Shown here: piece by piece, positions 16,517 through 24,907 of the stretch
How positions within the stretch are numbered: the stretch's first letter is position 1
How the letters are laid out: the number at the start of each line of letters is the position of its first letter
DNA from: Mesorhizobium loti
GTDB lineage: Bacteria; Pseudomonadota; Alphaproteobacteria; Rhizobiales; Rhizobiaceae
Length of the DNA: 64,000 nucleotides
NCBI RefSeq assembly: GCF_002858745.1
Contig: NZ_PJRO01000002.1
Span: 345,006 to 409,005 of the forward strand
Direction of reading: 5' to 3'
Notes under the pieces: generated by a model
Databases searched by the model: none
What the model was told of the DNA's origin: nothing
What the model saw: the letters and a program-made list of their open reading frames with translations, nothing else
Translations under genes and position numbers: made by a program

Positions 16517-18595
16517 TTATTCGCGATTGCGTCGAGCAGCCCGCTCTTCACGGGACCGTCTGCGAGGCGTCGCATCCCCAGTGGCACCTTCGTCGCTTGC
16601 CGCCTTGCGTGGTGGCAGTTTGACCTGTTCGGCCAGCTTGGGGAAGGGGTCGACCTTGTTCGGCAGCGCCATGGCGTCGATGAACAGCTGCTGGAAATTC
16701 GGTTCCAGCGCGGTTTCGATCTTTTCGATCTTCGCCACCTGCTTTTCGATCTCGCGGCGATGGTCGCGGTTGAGCAACGCCATCAAGGCGCCGGTGCCTG
16801 CGGCGTTGCCGACGGCCTTCACTTCCGACAGATCACAATCGGGGATGAGGCCCAGTACCATCGCGTATTTCGGATCGATGAAGGAGCCGAAAGCGCCTGC
16901 AAAACGGATGGTGTCGACGGTCTCGACACCCTGCTTCTCCATCAGCAGCTTCACGCCGGCGTAAAGGGCTGCCTTGGCAAGCTGGATGGCACGTATGTCG
17001 TTTTGGGTGACGGTGATGCGCGGCTCGCCCTGGCGACCTTCGCGCAGCAGGTAGGAGAAGGTGCGACCGTTCTGAATGATGCGTGGGCTTTTCGCCATCA
17101 GCGAGCCATCGACGACGCCGTCTTCCGAAATGATCCCGGAGAGATACATTTCCGCCACCACCTCGATGATGGCCGAGCCGCAGATGCCGGTGACGCCGGT
17201 GGTCCAGGATGCTTCTTCGAAACCTTCCTCATCCGACCATTTGTCGGTGCCGATGACGCGGTAGCGCGGCTCCAGTGTTTCAGGGTCGATGCGCACGCGT
17301 TCGATGGCACCGGGCGCCGCGCGCTGGCCGGACGAAATTTCCGCGCCTTCGAAGGCCGGACCCGTCGGGGATGAGGCGGCAACAACACGATTTTTGTTGC
17401 CAAGCACGATTTCGGCATTGGTGCCGACATCGACCAGCAACATCATGCTGTCCTGCCTGTAAGGGCCCTCCGACAATGTCGCGCCAGCAGCGTCCGCCCC
17501 GACATGGCCAGCGATGCAGGGCAGTGTGTAGAAGCGTGCGCCGCGGTTGACGTCGATGCCGATCTCATTGGTCCAACCTTGCACCGCGCCGGAAACAGCC
17601 AATGCGAAAGGCGCCTGGCCCAGTTCGGTCGGATCGATGCCCAGGAACAGGTGGTGCATGATCGGATTGGCGACAAAGACGCAGTCGAAGATGTCGTGCC
17701 GATCGACGCTGCCTTCCTCGCAGACCTTGCCGATCAGCGTATTAACTGCCTCACGCACGGCCTTGGTCATCGCCTCGCGCCCGTCCGGATTCATCATCAC
17801 ATAAGAGACGCGGCTCATCAGATCTTCGCCGAAGCGGATCTGCGGATTGGATGTACCGGAAGAGGCAACGACACGGCCGGACAGCAGCGATACCAGATGC
17901 ATGGCAATCGTCGTTGAACCGATGTCGCAGGCGATGCCATAGGCCTCGTTCTTGAGGCCTGGATAAAGCGCGATCACCGTTGCGCGCGAGAATTCCATGT
18001 CCTTGTGGATCGCCGCGGTGACCGCCCAGTTCTCCTTGCGCAGGATCTTCTGAACCTCGGGGATGAGATACGGCGCAACCCGCAGGTCTTTCCAGCCCCA
18101 GTCATCCTGCAGCACGGTCTTGAGACGTTCCAGGTCGCCGGTCGGCTTGTGCATGTCGGGCTGTTCAACCTCAACGTAGCACATCTGTACTGCCGAGTTG
18201 CGCTCGATGACGCGGTCGCTTGCAGCCTTGCGTACCACCTGGGCGTTGATCACCGTATCCTGCGGCACGTCGATGACGAGGTCGCCTTGGATGGTGGCCG
18301 AGCAGGACAAACGCCTGCCTTCGGGCAGACCGCGCACGCGTTCGTAGCGTTCTTCCTTGGGGCCTTTCGGCGAAAGGTGGTCGAGTGAGGAAACGATCTT
18401 GTGCTTGGCGAAATTGCCTTCCTGCACTTCGATCTGGCAGCGCCCACAGGTGGCGCGCCCGCCGCATACCGATTCCACATAGACGCCGAGCTGGCGCGCG
18501 GCATCGAGCACGGGCGTGCCCACCGGGAAGCGTCCGCGCTTGCCGGACGGCATGAAGAGAACGAGAGGATCGGTGGAATTGAGAGGGGCGTTCAT
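16517..18595 (-). CDS. RACo-type corrinoid activation protein (2Fe-2S plus ASKHA ATPase, DUF4445)
   Basis: 692 residues. The N-terminal 2Fe-2S ferredoxin domain has Cys44, Cys50, Cys53 and Cys98 (CGGRATCGRC ... LSCSA). A linker and then an ASKHA-fold ATPase domain follow (ACDIGSTTIAMHL near 215; LLVDVGTNAEIVLG near 390). RACo proteins use ATP to reduce inactive Co(II) corrinoid proteins to Co(I). ATG at 18595 is chosen over TTG at 18649. The C-terminus ends in an Arg-rich tail (RRRSREERAARRNRE). It belongs with the methyl-THF methyltransferase and corrinoid protein nearby. Electron donor unknown. Confidence 0.9.
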   Translation of the reverse strand: MNAPLNSTDPLVLFMPSGKRGRFPVGTPVLDAARQLGVYVESVCGGRATCGRCQIEVQEGNFAKHKIVSSLDHLSPKGPKEERYERVRGLPEGRRLSCSATIQGDLVIDVPQDTVINAQVVRKAASDRVIERNSAVQMCYVEVEQPDMHKPTGDLERLKTVLQDDWGWKDLRVAPYLIPEVQKILRKENWAVTAAIHKDMEFSRATVIALYPGLKNEAYGIACDIGSTTIAMHLVSLLSGRVVASSGTSNPQIRFGEDLMSRVSYVMMNPDGREAMTKAVREAVNTLIGKVCEEGSVDRHDIFDCVFVANPIMHHLFLGIDPTELGQAPFALAVSGAVQGWTNEIGIDVNRGARFYTLPCIAGHVGADAAGATLSEGPYRQDSMMLLVDVGTNAEIVLGNKNRVVAASSPTGPAFEGAEISSGQRAAPGAIERVRIDPETLEPRYRVIGTDKWSDEEGFEEASWTTGVTGICGSAIIEVVAEMYLSGIISEDGVVDGSLMAKSPRIIQNGRTFSYLLREGRQGEPRITVTQNDIRAIQLAKAALYAGVKLLMEKQGVETVDTIRFAGAFGSFIDPKYAMVLGLIPDCDLSEVKAVGNAAGTGALMALLNRDHRREIEKQVAKIEKIETALEPNFQQLFIDAMALPNKVDPFPKLAEQVKLPPRKAASDEGATGDATPRRRSREERAARRNRE

Positions 18596-18675
18596 CGCTT
18601 CGACACCACCAATGTTAACGCTGGCTTGGCGAAAGTCCGATAAAGACAAGGCCTGTCAGAAAGGCACAGTTGCCG

Positions 18676-18957
18676 ATGAAGCCGGACTTTTCGCTGGTTG
18701 CCCTGTTTCCGTCCGCCCTGTCGGCGATCTCCACAGGCATGCTTGCGGTACGCATCACCAAGGGCAGCTGGACGCGACATCCGCACTATCTTGCGGCTGC
18801 GATCATCGCCTCGACAGCCACAATTGTTTACCTGTTCCCGTCCCGCCCCACTGACGCAGCCGGCGTTGCCTGGATGTTGTTCTCCGGCATCACGAGTGGC
18901 TGCGTCGGCGTTCTCGTTTTCAGTCTGGTGCTCGGGAGTACCAAAGCCGAAGACTAG
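18676..18957 (+). CDS. Small hypothetical membrane protein
   Basis: 93 residues with three hydrophobic stretches (about 8-25, 38-55, 65-85) and a short polar tail. ATG at 18676 is preceded by GAAAGGCACAG. No family recognised. Divergent from RACo and followed at once by a palindromic repeat. Confidence 0.55.
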   Translation: MKPDFSLVALFPSALSAISTGMLAVRITKGSWTRHPHYLAAAIIASTATIVYLFPSRPTDAAGVAWMLFSGITSGCVGVLVFSLVLGSTKAED

Positions 18958-19061
18958 AGTGTTTCCGGTTTCTTCGGAAACGCGCAAACGCCCCGACCCC
19001 TTGATTTTACGCAATTCCGGACGCAAAAGCGCTGCGCACTTTGGCTGGAATTGCTCCAGAG
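18958..19061. repeat. Intergenic palindromic repeat, copy A
   Basis: Two nested hairpins: GTTTCCG/CGGAAAC (18961-18981), then a block starting TTACGCAATTCCGGACGCAA and ending GGAATTGCTCCAG. In that block GCAATTCC and GGAATTGC pair over about 50 nt. Closely related copies are at 49545, 35498 and, inverted, at 57533. Confidence 0.75.
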
Positions 19062-19098
19062 GCCGGATGCCTGTGGGCGGTGCGGAGGTGGTCACGAC

Positions 19099-20064
19099 TT
19101 ACCCGACTGCCCTTCTTGCCTCGCGCCCACCGCGGCGGCGTCCGCCCGCGGCAGAATCGCCAGGGGCATTGACCGCGACCGGTGCAGGGGCGGCATGTTC
19201 GCCCGGCTTGAAGTCCTTGTAGGTCTTGATCCAGGTCATGCAATCCCTGTCGGTGCCGTTGAGCACGTTTGCGGCACGAACCGCCTCCATTTCCTGCGGA
19301 CGGACTGGGTTCATGATCGCCGAGGTCATGCCAGCGCCGATGACCATCGGGATGAAGCCGGCATTGATGCCATGGCGGTGTGGCAGGCCGAAGGAGATGT
19401 TGGAGAGGCCGCAGGTGGTGTTCACCTTCAGCTCCTCGCGCAGGCGGCGCAGCAGCGCAAAGACCTGGCGGCCGGCGTCGCCCAGCGCACCGATCGGCAT
19501 GACCAGCGGGTCGACGACGACATCTTCCGGCTTGATGCCGTAGTCCATGGCGCGTTCGACGATCTTTTTGGCAACGGCGAAACGTACATCTGGATCCATG
19601 GAAATGCCGGTCTCGTCATTGGAGATGGCGACCACCGGCACATTGTATTTCTTCACCAGGGGCAGGATGGCTTCTAGTTTTTCCTCTTCGCCGGTCACCG
19701 AGTTGACCAGAGGACGACCCTTGGCGACCCTGAGGCCAGCCTCGATCGCGGCGGTAACGGAGGAGTCGATCGAAAGCGGCAGATCGACCAGGCCCTGCAC
19801 GATTTCCAGGGTCTGAACCAGAAGACCGGGCTCCGTCGCATTGGGGTCGACCGATGTCACGCCCGCGTTGACGTCCAGCATGGTGGCGCCGCAGGCTGCC
19901 TGTTCCAGAGCGTCCTTGATGACGGTGTCGAAATTGCCGGCCTGCATCTCCGCAGCCAGCTTCTTGCGGCCGGTCGGGTTGATGCGCTCGCCGATGACGC
20001 AGAAGGGCTGGTCGAAACCGATGACGATTTCGCGGGTCGCCGAAGCGACGATGGTGCGGGTCAT
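19099..20064 (-). CDS. Methyl-THF:corrinoid methyltransferase (AcsE/MtgA-like, pterin-binding)
   Basis: 321 residues forming a pterin-binding TIM barrel: GERINPTGRKKL (about 25), MLDVNAG (about 62), SIDSS (about 98), NSVTGEE (about 118), ISNDETG and the NTTCGLSNISFGLP segment (about 238). The family transfers methyl between corrinoid proteins and THF (AcsE, MtgA). In this context methyl probably flows from corrinoid to THF. The C-terminus is a disordered Ala/Pro stretch ending GGRRRGGREARRAVG. RBS GGGAG. A TATAAAG dyad lies 15 bp upstream of the start codon. Not MetH: the homocysteine and B12 domains are absent. Confidence 0.9.
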   Translation of the reverse strand: MTRTIVASATREIVIGFDQPFCVIGERINPTGRKKLAAEMQAGNFDTVIKDALEQAACGATMLDVNAGVTSVDPNATEPGLLVQTLEIVQGLVDLPLSIDSSVTAAIEAGLRVAKGRPLVNSVTGEEEKLEAILPLVKKYNVPVVAISNDETGISMDPDVRFAVAKKIVERAMDYGIKPEDVVVDPLVMPIGALGDAGRQVFALLRRLREELKVNTTCGLSNISFGLPHRHGINAGFIPMVIGAGMTSAIMNPVRPQEMEAVRAANVLNGTDRDCMTWIKTYKDFKPGEHAAPAPVAVNAPGDSAAGGRRRGGREARRAVG

Positions 20065-20079
20065 TTAAAACTCCCTCTG

Positions 20080-20101
20080 GATATAAAGATTTCTTTATAT
20101 C
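20080..20101. promoter_or_regulatory. Palindromic operator before the methyl-THF methyltransferase
   Basis: Perfect 10-bp arms GATATAAAGA and TCTTTATATC with a 2-bp spacer, between the MetF stop and the methyltransferase RBS. A copy with one mismatch precedes the homocysteine methyltransferase (36661-36682). The motif resembles, from memory, ArsR-type SahR/SamR methionine-cycle operators. The protein that binds it is not in the window. Confidence 0.65.
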
Positions 20102-20142
20102 GCTATCTGTTGTGGTTCAAGCGAATGGTGCCTGCCGCGCGC

Positions 20143-21243
20143 TCAATGCGCGGTCTTCACCATGTCGACCTGGGTTTCGGTGATGTCATCGTGCAGGATG
20201 TGGCCAAGCCTTTCGGCTACGCGGGCATCGTCCGGGCGGGTTTCGCGCTTCCATGGCTGCCGGCCCTTGAGCACGCCCGATTCATCGACGATCTCGGCGA
20301 CATATTCTTCCTGGCGGTAAGCCATCACATGGACGCCGGAAACGCCTGGAATTTCCTTCACTTCGTTGATGATGTCGATGCAGAGCTTCTTGCCCTCGGC
20401 CTTCTGGTCCTCGGCGCCTTCGAGGCGTTTGATGACGGAATCGGGAATGTGGATGCCCGGTACGTTGGAGCGGATCCATTTGGCAGTCTTGGCTGAAGCC
20501 AGCGGACCGACGCCGACGAGGACGAAGACCTTTTCAGTCAGGCCGAGATCGCTCGCCTTCTGCATGAAGGTTTTGAACATCGGCACGTCGAAGCAGTACT
20601 GGCTCTGCACGAACTGCGCGCCGGCAGCGATCTTCTTGCCGAGGTGGATCGGGCGGAAATCGTAGGGCGGGGCGAAGGGGTTGATTGCCGCGCCGAGGAA
20701 AACTTGCGGTGGGGTGGTCAGCTTGCGACCTGAAAGGAATTTGCCATTGTCGCGCATGATGCGGACGGTTTCGAGCAGCGACATGGAATCGAGATCGAAC
20801 ACTGGCTTGGCACCAGGTTGATCGCCTGCCTGCACGCCGTCGCCGGTGAGGCACAGGATGTTGGCCACGCCCATCGCGGCTCCGCCCAGAACGTCGCCCT
20901 GGATGGCGATGCGGTTCTTGTCGCGGCAAGCGATCTGCATGACCGGGGCATAACCCATGCGCGTGAGCAGTGCACAGATGCCGACCGAGGACATGTGGCA
21001 ATTGGCGCCGGATGCATCGACGGCGTTGATCGCATCGACCCAGCCGTCGAACACCTTGGCGCGGTTGTAGACGTCTTCCGGATCGGCGCTGTCGGGTGGA
21101 TTGAGTTCGGTGGTTACCGCGAATTCGCCGCGGCGCAATACGCGTTCCAGGCGGCCGCGCGAGGAATGACCCGGCAGACGTTCCAGCGGCAGATGGATGC
21201 CGGCGGGATTTTCGTCGCGCTGGGGCGGACGTGGCGGGGTCAT
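20143..21243 (-). CDS. metF: Methylenetetrahydrofolate reductase catalytic subunit (MetF-like)
   Basis: 366 residues. The MTHFR barrel is recognisable: FAVTTELNPPDSADPEDVY near residue 40, CRDKNRIAIQGD near 105, ILCLTGDGVQAGD near 128, and AGAQFVQSQYCFD near 228 with the family's FVQTQ-like motif. ATG at 21243 overlaps the stop of the MetV gene (ATGA), so the two are translationally coupled. In acetogens MetF and MetV form one enzyme. Here it probably oxidises methyl-THF made by the corrinoid system, though the direction is inferred. This copy is longer than E. coli MetF (about 296 residues). Confidence 0.85.
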   Translation of the reverse strand: MTPPRPPQRDENPAGIHLPLERLPGHSSRGRLERVLRRGEFAVTTELNPPDSADPEDVYNRAKVFDGWVDAINAVDASGANCHMSSVGICALLTRMGYAPVMQIACRDKNRIAIQGDVLGGAAMGVANILCLTGDGVQAGDQPGAKPVFDLDSMSLLETVRIMRDNGKFLSGRKLTTPPQVFLGAAINPFAPPYDFRPIHLGKKIAAGAQFVQSQYCFDVPMFKTFMQKASDLGLTEKVFVLVGVGPLASAKTAKWIRSNVPGIHIPDSVIKRLEGAEDQKAEGKKLCIDIINEVKEIPGVSGVHVMAYRQEEYVAEIVDESGVLKGRQPWKRETRPDDARVAERLGHILHDDITETQVDMVKTAH

Positions 21244-21893
21244 GCGGAAGCTCCGGTGTTGGCGGTCTTGGCGGCGTCGCGCACCGCGGCAGCCTGAGCA
21301 GTGACACGCAACCAGGCAGAGGTTTCCCGCAGAGACTGATCGACCGGCTTCTGCACATTCAAGATGGCGTCGCCATTGACCATGTTGCGCGATCCTTCCC
21401 AGGCCTTGACCCAGACGCAAGGCATGTCGGGCTCGACTTCGCAATTGCCGTTGGCACGGACACCGCCGCAGGGACCATTGCGCAACTGCTTGGGGCAATT
21501 CATCGGGCAGGACATGCCGGTGGAGGAAAGGATGCATTGGCCGCACATGCGGCAGTCGAACATGAGCCCCTTCACTCGTTTTTCGACGAATTTCACCGGC
21601 GCCTCGACGCGACCGTAACCGATGCCTCTCCAGAGCGGATGCAGTAACAGGAAGGCATCCGCAAAACGGCTGTAGAACCATTCCAGCAGTTTCGAATGAC
21701 GGATTGCCCAAAGCCGCACCGAGTAGGACCGTTGCACGCGCCGTTGTGGCGATACGTCAGCGGGCTTGTAGTCGCTCTTTGCTGCTGCCTTGCGCACCAA
21801 AGTCGCCTGGGTGACGCCGCCGGGTGTTCCGGCGGGCGCCCCTGTGCTGCTGTTCGCAGTTCCCTTGTTCGGTGTCGGCTGGGTTTCAGACAT
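21240..21893 (-). CDS. metV: MetV-like zinc/Cys-rich MTHFR partner (PF12225, MTHFR_C)
   Basis: 217 residues. A disordered N-terminus (about 1-45) is followed by a Cys-rich domain with Cys114, 117, 120, 129, 133, 142, 151 and 159 (CRMCGQC, SCPMNCP, GPCGG). PF12225 proteins are the MetV partners of MetF in acetogens. ATG at 21893 overlaps the preceding gene by 8 bp. A MetV/MetF pair is unusual for an aerobic alphaproteobacterium outside such C1 clusters. Confidence 0.85.
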   Translation of the reverse strand: MSETQPTPNKGTANSSTGAPAGTPGGVTQATLVRKAAAKSDYKPADVSPQRRVQRSYSVRLWAIRHSKLLEWFYSRFADAFLLLHPLWRGIGYGRVEAPVKFVEKRVKGLMFDCRMCGQCILSSTGMSCPMNCPKQLRNGPCGGVRANGNCEVEPDMPCVWVKAWEGSRNMVNGDAILNVQKPVDQSLRETSAWLRVTAQAAAVRDAAKTANTGASA

Positions 21894-22188
21894 CTTCCTT
21901 GCCGCCTGCCTTGGCGAGAGCGACCAATCGCTCCCGACTATAGTCCGCGTCGATGGCCGCCGCCGCCTTTTCCACTTCCGCCTCAAGGTCGTCGCCGACC
22001 GGTATCGGGTCCGCCTTGCGCCATTCGGCGAGATAGGCGTCGGTCTCGGCTGCGCCTGAACGCATCGCGGCCATGTCGATTGCTTCGGTGAAACGTAGCG
22101 GCAGTTCGCGCTTGGCGTTCTGCCGGCCCTTTTTCACGATGACCTGGGCGGGAATGTCGCGCCAGTAAACGACGATCAGATCGGCCAT
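21886..22188 (-). CDS. PF13769 ('virulence factor') small protein of C1 clusters
   Basis: 100 residues, starting MADLIVVYWRDIPAQVIVKK, which matches the PF13769 pattern. The family name is historical and no virulence role is implied. It opens a tightly overlapped set with MetV and MetF. I know PF13769 proteins chiefly as partners of such corrinoid/MTHFR loci. Biochemical role unknown; a small structural or assembly partner of MetVF is possible. The 160 bp upstream hold one TTTGCGAC half-site (reverse, 22288-22296). Confidence 0.7.
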   Translation of the reverse strand: MADLIVVYWRDIPAQVIVKKGRQNAKRELPLRFTEAIDMAAMRSGAAETDAYLAEWRKADPIPVGDDLEAEVEKAAAAIDADYSRERLVALAKAGGKEDV

Positions 22189-22349
22189 TTTTCAGTATTC
22201 CTTCGATGGTTGGAGCATTGCCGAAAGCGGGAATACCCCGCTTCTCATCAGACGACGCGCGCGCCTTCAAAAACGACGCGCTCGATTGTCGCAAAACGAT
22301 AGAGCCTAGCCGGGTTCAAGGCGCCGGCCATGACCCGAAAACCCGCGGC

Positions 22350-23258
22350 CTAGTCGTCTTTGCCGAAATCGGTCACCAGCTTGCGATGAAAACGCACATA
22401 GCCACGCTCGGTGGAGCGCAAATGGCTGGCAATGATTTCATGGAAGCGCGGGAGCCGGTGGAATGGCACTGCGGGGTAGGAGTGATGCTCGGCATGATAG
22501 GGCATGTTCCATGCCACGAAACGGACGATGGCCGTGGTGAAGGTGGTCCGTGTGTTTTCGAGCATGTTGGCGACATGCGGGCAACGTGTGTGTTCGGCCA
22601 GGAGGTAGGCCCGCAGGAAGGGCTGGCCAATCAGGGCAGGCACGATCCATACCCATAAAAGCGCCGCGGACTGCAGGAGTGCCGACCCGGCGAGCAGGAT
22701 CGCATAGAGGGCAAGGAACCGACGCGCTTCGGAAATCACCTTGCCGCGACCTTTTTCCGGCACGAAGGAATCATCGTTGCGGCCGAGAGCGTTGATGACG
22801 ATGACCTTGGCCATACCGCTCCAGTAAGGCCAGCCGGACAGGTAGCGCAGATATTGTGCAATCGTCTCAGGCTTCGGGCTCATCAGTTCCGGATCGTTGT
22901 CCGGATCGTGGGTGTAGCGATGATGGGCGAAGTGGAAATAGCGGAACCAGGCTGGCGGCAGCAAAATGAAGAAGCCGGAAACGGCAGCCACGACACGGTT
23001 CAAGCGTTCAGTGCGAAATGCTGTCTCATGGATCGTCTCGTGCAACAGCGTGAACAGAAAGACGACGAGGATGCCAAGTGGGAGCATCAGAACTGGCCAG
23101 AACGGCACCTTAAGCAGGATGAGGACGGCAAGCAGCAGGATCAATGCACCATGAACGGCGAGCCGCAGCACGCCAGGCGCATCCTGTTTTTCGGTCAGAT
23201 CGCGTCGATCCTCGGCCGAAAGGGATGCGATGATCTGCCTGTGGTCGATCTCAGCCAT
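22350..23258 (-). CDS. Membrane fatty acid desaturase-family (di-iron) enzyme
   Basis: 302 residues with the three histidine boxes of membrane di-iron desaturases/hydroxylases: HETIH (about 73), HFAHHRYTH (about 108-116) and HAEHH (about 255), spaced by membrane-spanning pairs. The family desaturates or hydroxylates lipids, but also oxidises other substrates (xylenes, alkanes, carotenoids). It lies between a formyltransferase-like gene and the PF13769-MetV-MetF operon, all on one strand. A role in lipid modification or in hydroxylating an N-methyl compound are both possible. Confidence 0.8.
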   Translation of the reverse strand: MAEIDHRQIIASLSAEDRRDLTEKQDAPGVLRLAVHGALILLLAVLILLKVPFWPVLMLPLGILVVFLFTLLHETIHETAFRTERLNRVVAAVSGFFILLPPAWFRYFHFAHHRYTHDPDNDPELMSPKPETIAQYLRYLSGWPYWSGMAKVIVINALGRNDDSFVPEKGRGKVISEARRFLALYAILLAGSALLQSAALLWVWIVPALIGQPFLRAYLLAEHTRCPHVANMLENTRTTFTTAIVRFVAWNMPYHAEHHSYPAVPFHRLPRFHEIIASHLRSTERGYVRFHRKLVTDFGKDD

Positions 23259-23311
23259 TGCGGAAGTCTAGTTCCGCCGTACCGCAACGTAAACGGACAG
23301 TTGTTCCTGGC

Positions 23312-24091
23312 CTACCAGATGCCGCGGCGTATCCCGGTCCACACATAGGACCAGACCGTCGGATGAAACCAGATCTGCGAGGGTAGACCGGGATCGAAGG
23401 GTTCGATGCGGCCGGCCAGCACCTTCTCGATCACGTCGATACAGGCATCTCGGGAAATCGCTGCCTGGCGCAGCGGATAGGACGAGATGGTATCGCCGCT
23501 GCCAGGCTTGCCGCGCGTGTGGCGCAGCACTGCACCGGTGTCGACCCCGGCATCGACGAGGTGAACGGTTGTGCCGAAATTCTCAGCGTCGTTGTTCACC
23601 AGGGCCCAGTAACCGCCGTTCATGCCACGGTACTTCGGATTGATGCCTGCGTGATAGTTGATGACGGGGCATGGGAGGGATGCCAGGGTCTCGCGTGTCA
23701 GCACGCGGCATCCGGCAAGCAGCACGACACCCGGCCTGATCCCCGTTATCGCCTTGACTGCCTCCGGGGCGTTGGCGGAGGGCACATGCACAATGTTTTG
23801 GCCCGGCTTCGGCTCGGTCTTGAGATTGTATTCGATGGCAATTTCCTCGGCATGCGCAGTGCCAAAGCGTTTGCCAAGGCGTACCAGCACCATGGTGCCG
23901 ATCTGACCGACAACGGAGATCCAGCCCTGCCGCTTGGCGCGACGCTTGAGCAGCGACCATTTGGAGATTGGTGTTTCGAGGACAACGGTGACGTTTGCGA
24001 AACGGTCGGCAATGGCGTTGACGATCGCCCAGATATGGCCGCCGCCTTCGGTGACGACGACGATAGATGCCGTGTCTGCAGCCTCGTTCAT
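23312..24091 (-). CDS. Formyltransferase-family protein
   Basis: 259 residues. The formyl-transferase core is clear: NYHAGINPKYRGMNGGYWAL (about 165-184; HxG-x2-PxYRG type), then the conserved Asp region VDAGVDTGAVL (about 198). The N-terminus (about 1-100) differs from PurN and Fmt. Family members transfer formyl from 10-formyl-THF to amines. First gene of the minus-strand run that continues through the desaturase and MetVF, with a GCGAC-N4-GTCGC dyad 43 bp before its start. Acceptor unknown. Confidence 0.75.
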   Translation of the reverse strand: MNEAADTASIVVVTEGGGHIWAIVNAIADRFANVTVVLETPISKWSLLKRRAKRQGWISVVGQIGTMVLVRLGKRFGTAHAEEIAIEYNLKTEPKPGQNIVHVPSANAPEAVKAITGIRPGVVLLAGCRVLTRETLASLPCPVINYHAGINPKYRGMNGGYWALVNNDAENFGTTVHLVDAGVDTGAVLRHTRGKPGSGDTISSYPLRQAAISRDACIDVIEKVLAGRIEPFDPGLPSQIWFHPTVWSYVWTGIRRGIW

Positions 24092-24133
24092 CCTTGAAAA
24101 CCCAGTCTTATGAAAACCTTGTCTGGTGCGATA

Positions 24134-24147
24134 GCGACACCCGTCGC
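24134..24147. promoter_or_regulatory. GCGAC-N4-GTCGC operator upstream of the formyltransferase/C1 operon
   Basis: Arms GCGAC and GTCGC with a 4-bp spacer, the same core and spacing as the GlxA-regulator site at 4363-4384. Position fits control of the minus-strand operon starting at 24091. Confidence 0.55.
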
Positions 24148-24225
24148 AAGGTCTGTCCCCAGTCGATATTTTCGGCCGTGCCGATTAATCCTTTATGTCA
24201 GCGCATGCTGATGAACTGCAACCGG

Positions 24226-24801
24226 TCAGCGCTTGAATTCGATGATGTCGAGCTTGGATTCATAATAGGGCGCTGGAAATTCGATACGCCAGGCATTCGA
24301 CCCGGTGCGGAATGCATAGCCGACCTGGTCGGTCTTGGGGCCTGCACCATAGCGTTGCACCTTCTCGCCAGCGACGAAGCCTGAACCCAGATAGATCGAG
24401 CGTTTTTCGCCGTCATCGTAGAAGCGACCCTTGGTGCGCTGGGAGCCGGTGGTCTTTTCCAGCATCCAGCCGGAGCCATCATCTGTAACGCGGCATTTGA
24501 ACCAATCGTAGATGACGAGCGGTCCAAAGCCGCCGACCTTGATGGTTCGGCATTGCCAATTGCCGGTAAGGTCCTTGTCTGAAAAGGCGACCAGCGGAGG
24601 TGCGAGCAGCGTATCGAGTTCTTTTACCTCACGAGCCAGACCAGCCTTGGCTTCGGCAAGTGCTGACTTGCGGGTCTCGTCATATTTGACCAGCCGGGCC
24701 TTGTCCGCGGCGGTGATCAGTTTTTGCACCGCACCGTCCGCCAGAGCATTTCCCGCGAACAGGACGGCGGCAGCCGTGAATAGGAAGGCGCGCAGATGCA
24801 T
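24226..24801 (-). CDS. DUF4893 secreted protein
   Basis: 191 residues with a signal peptide (LRAFLFTAAAVLFAGNALA) and the DUF4893 pattern: an early helical part (about 25-70), then a lipocalin-like beta region with GNWQCRTIKVGG (about 84) and YDWFKCRV. Two cysteines could pair in the periplasm. Function unknown. Its place between C1 genes may be chance. Confidence 0.75.
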   Translation of the reverse strand: MHLRAFLFTAAAVLFAGNALADGAVQKLITAADKARLVKYDETRKSALAEAKAGLAREVKELDTLLAPPLVAFSDKDLTGNWQCRTIKVGGFGPLVIYDWFKCRVTDDGSGWMLEKTTGSQRTKGRFYDDGEKRSIYLGSGFVAGEKVQRYGAGPKTDQVGYAFRTGSNAWRIEFPAPYYESKLDIIEFKR

Positions 24802-24907
24802 GTCGTGTCCCCTCTGTCTCGACGTCGGCGTTATAGCCCGTGCGAGCAGCGAAAAACCAGTCCAACTATCGGGGAATGTTATCTAACGAGCGGCCGGAAG
24901 GCCTTGA

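Noticed and set aside
16085..17374. Long plus-strand reading frame of about 430 codons opposite RACo
   Set aside because: Runs antisense to a clearly conserved gene, low-complexity composition typical of GC-rich shadow frames, no domain.
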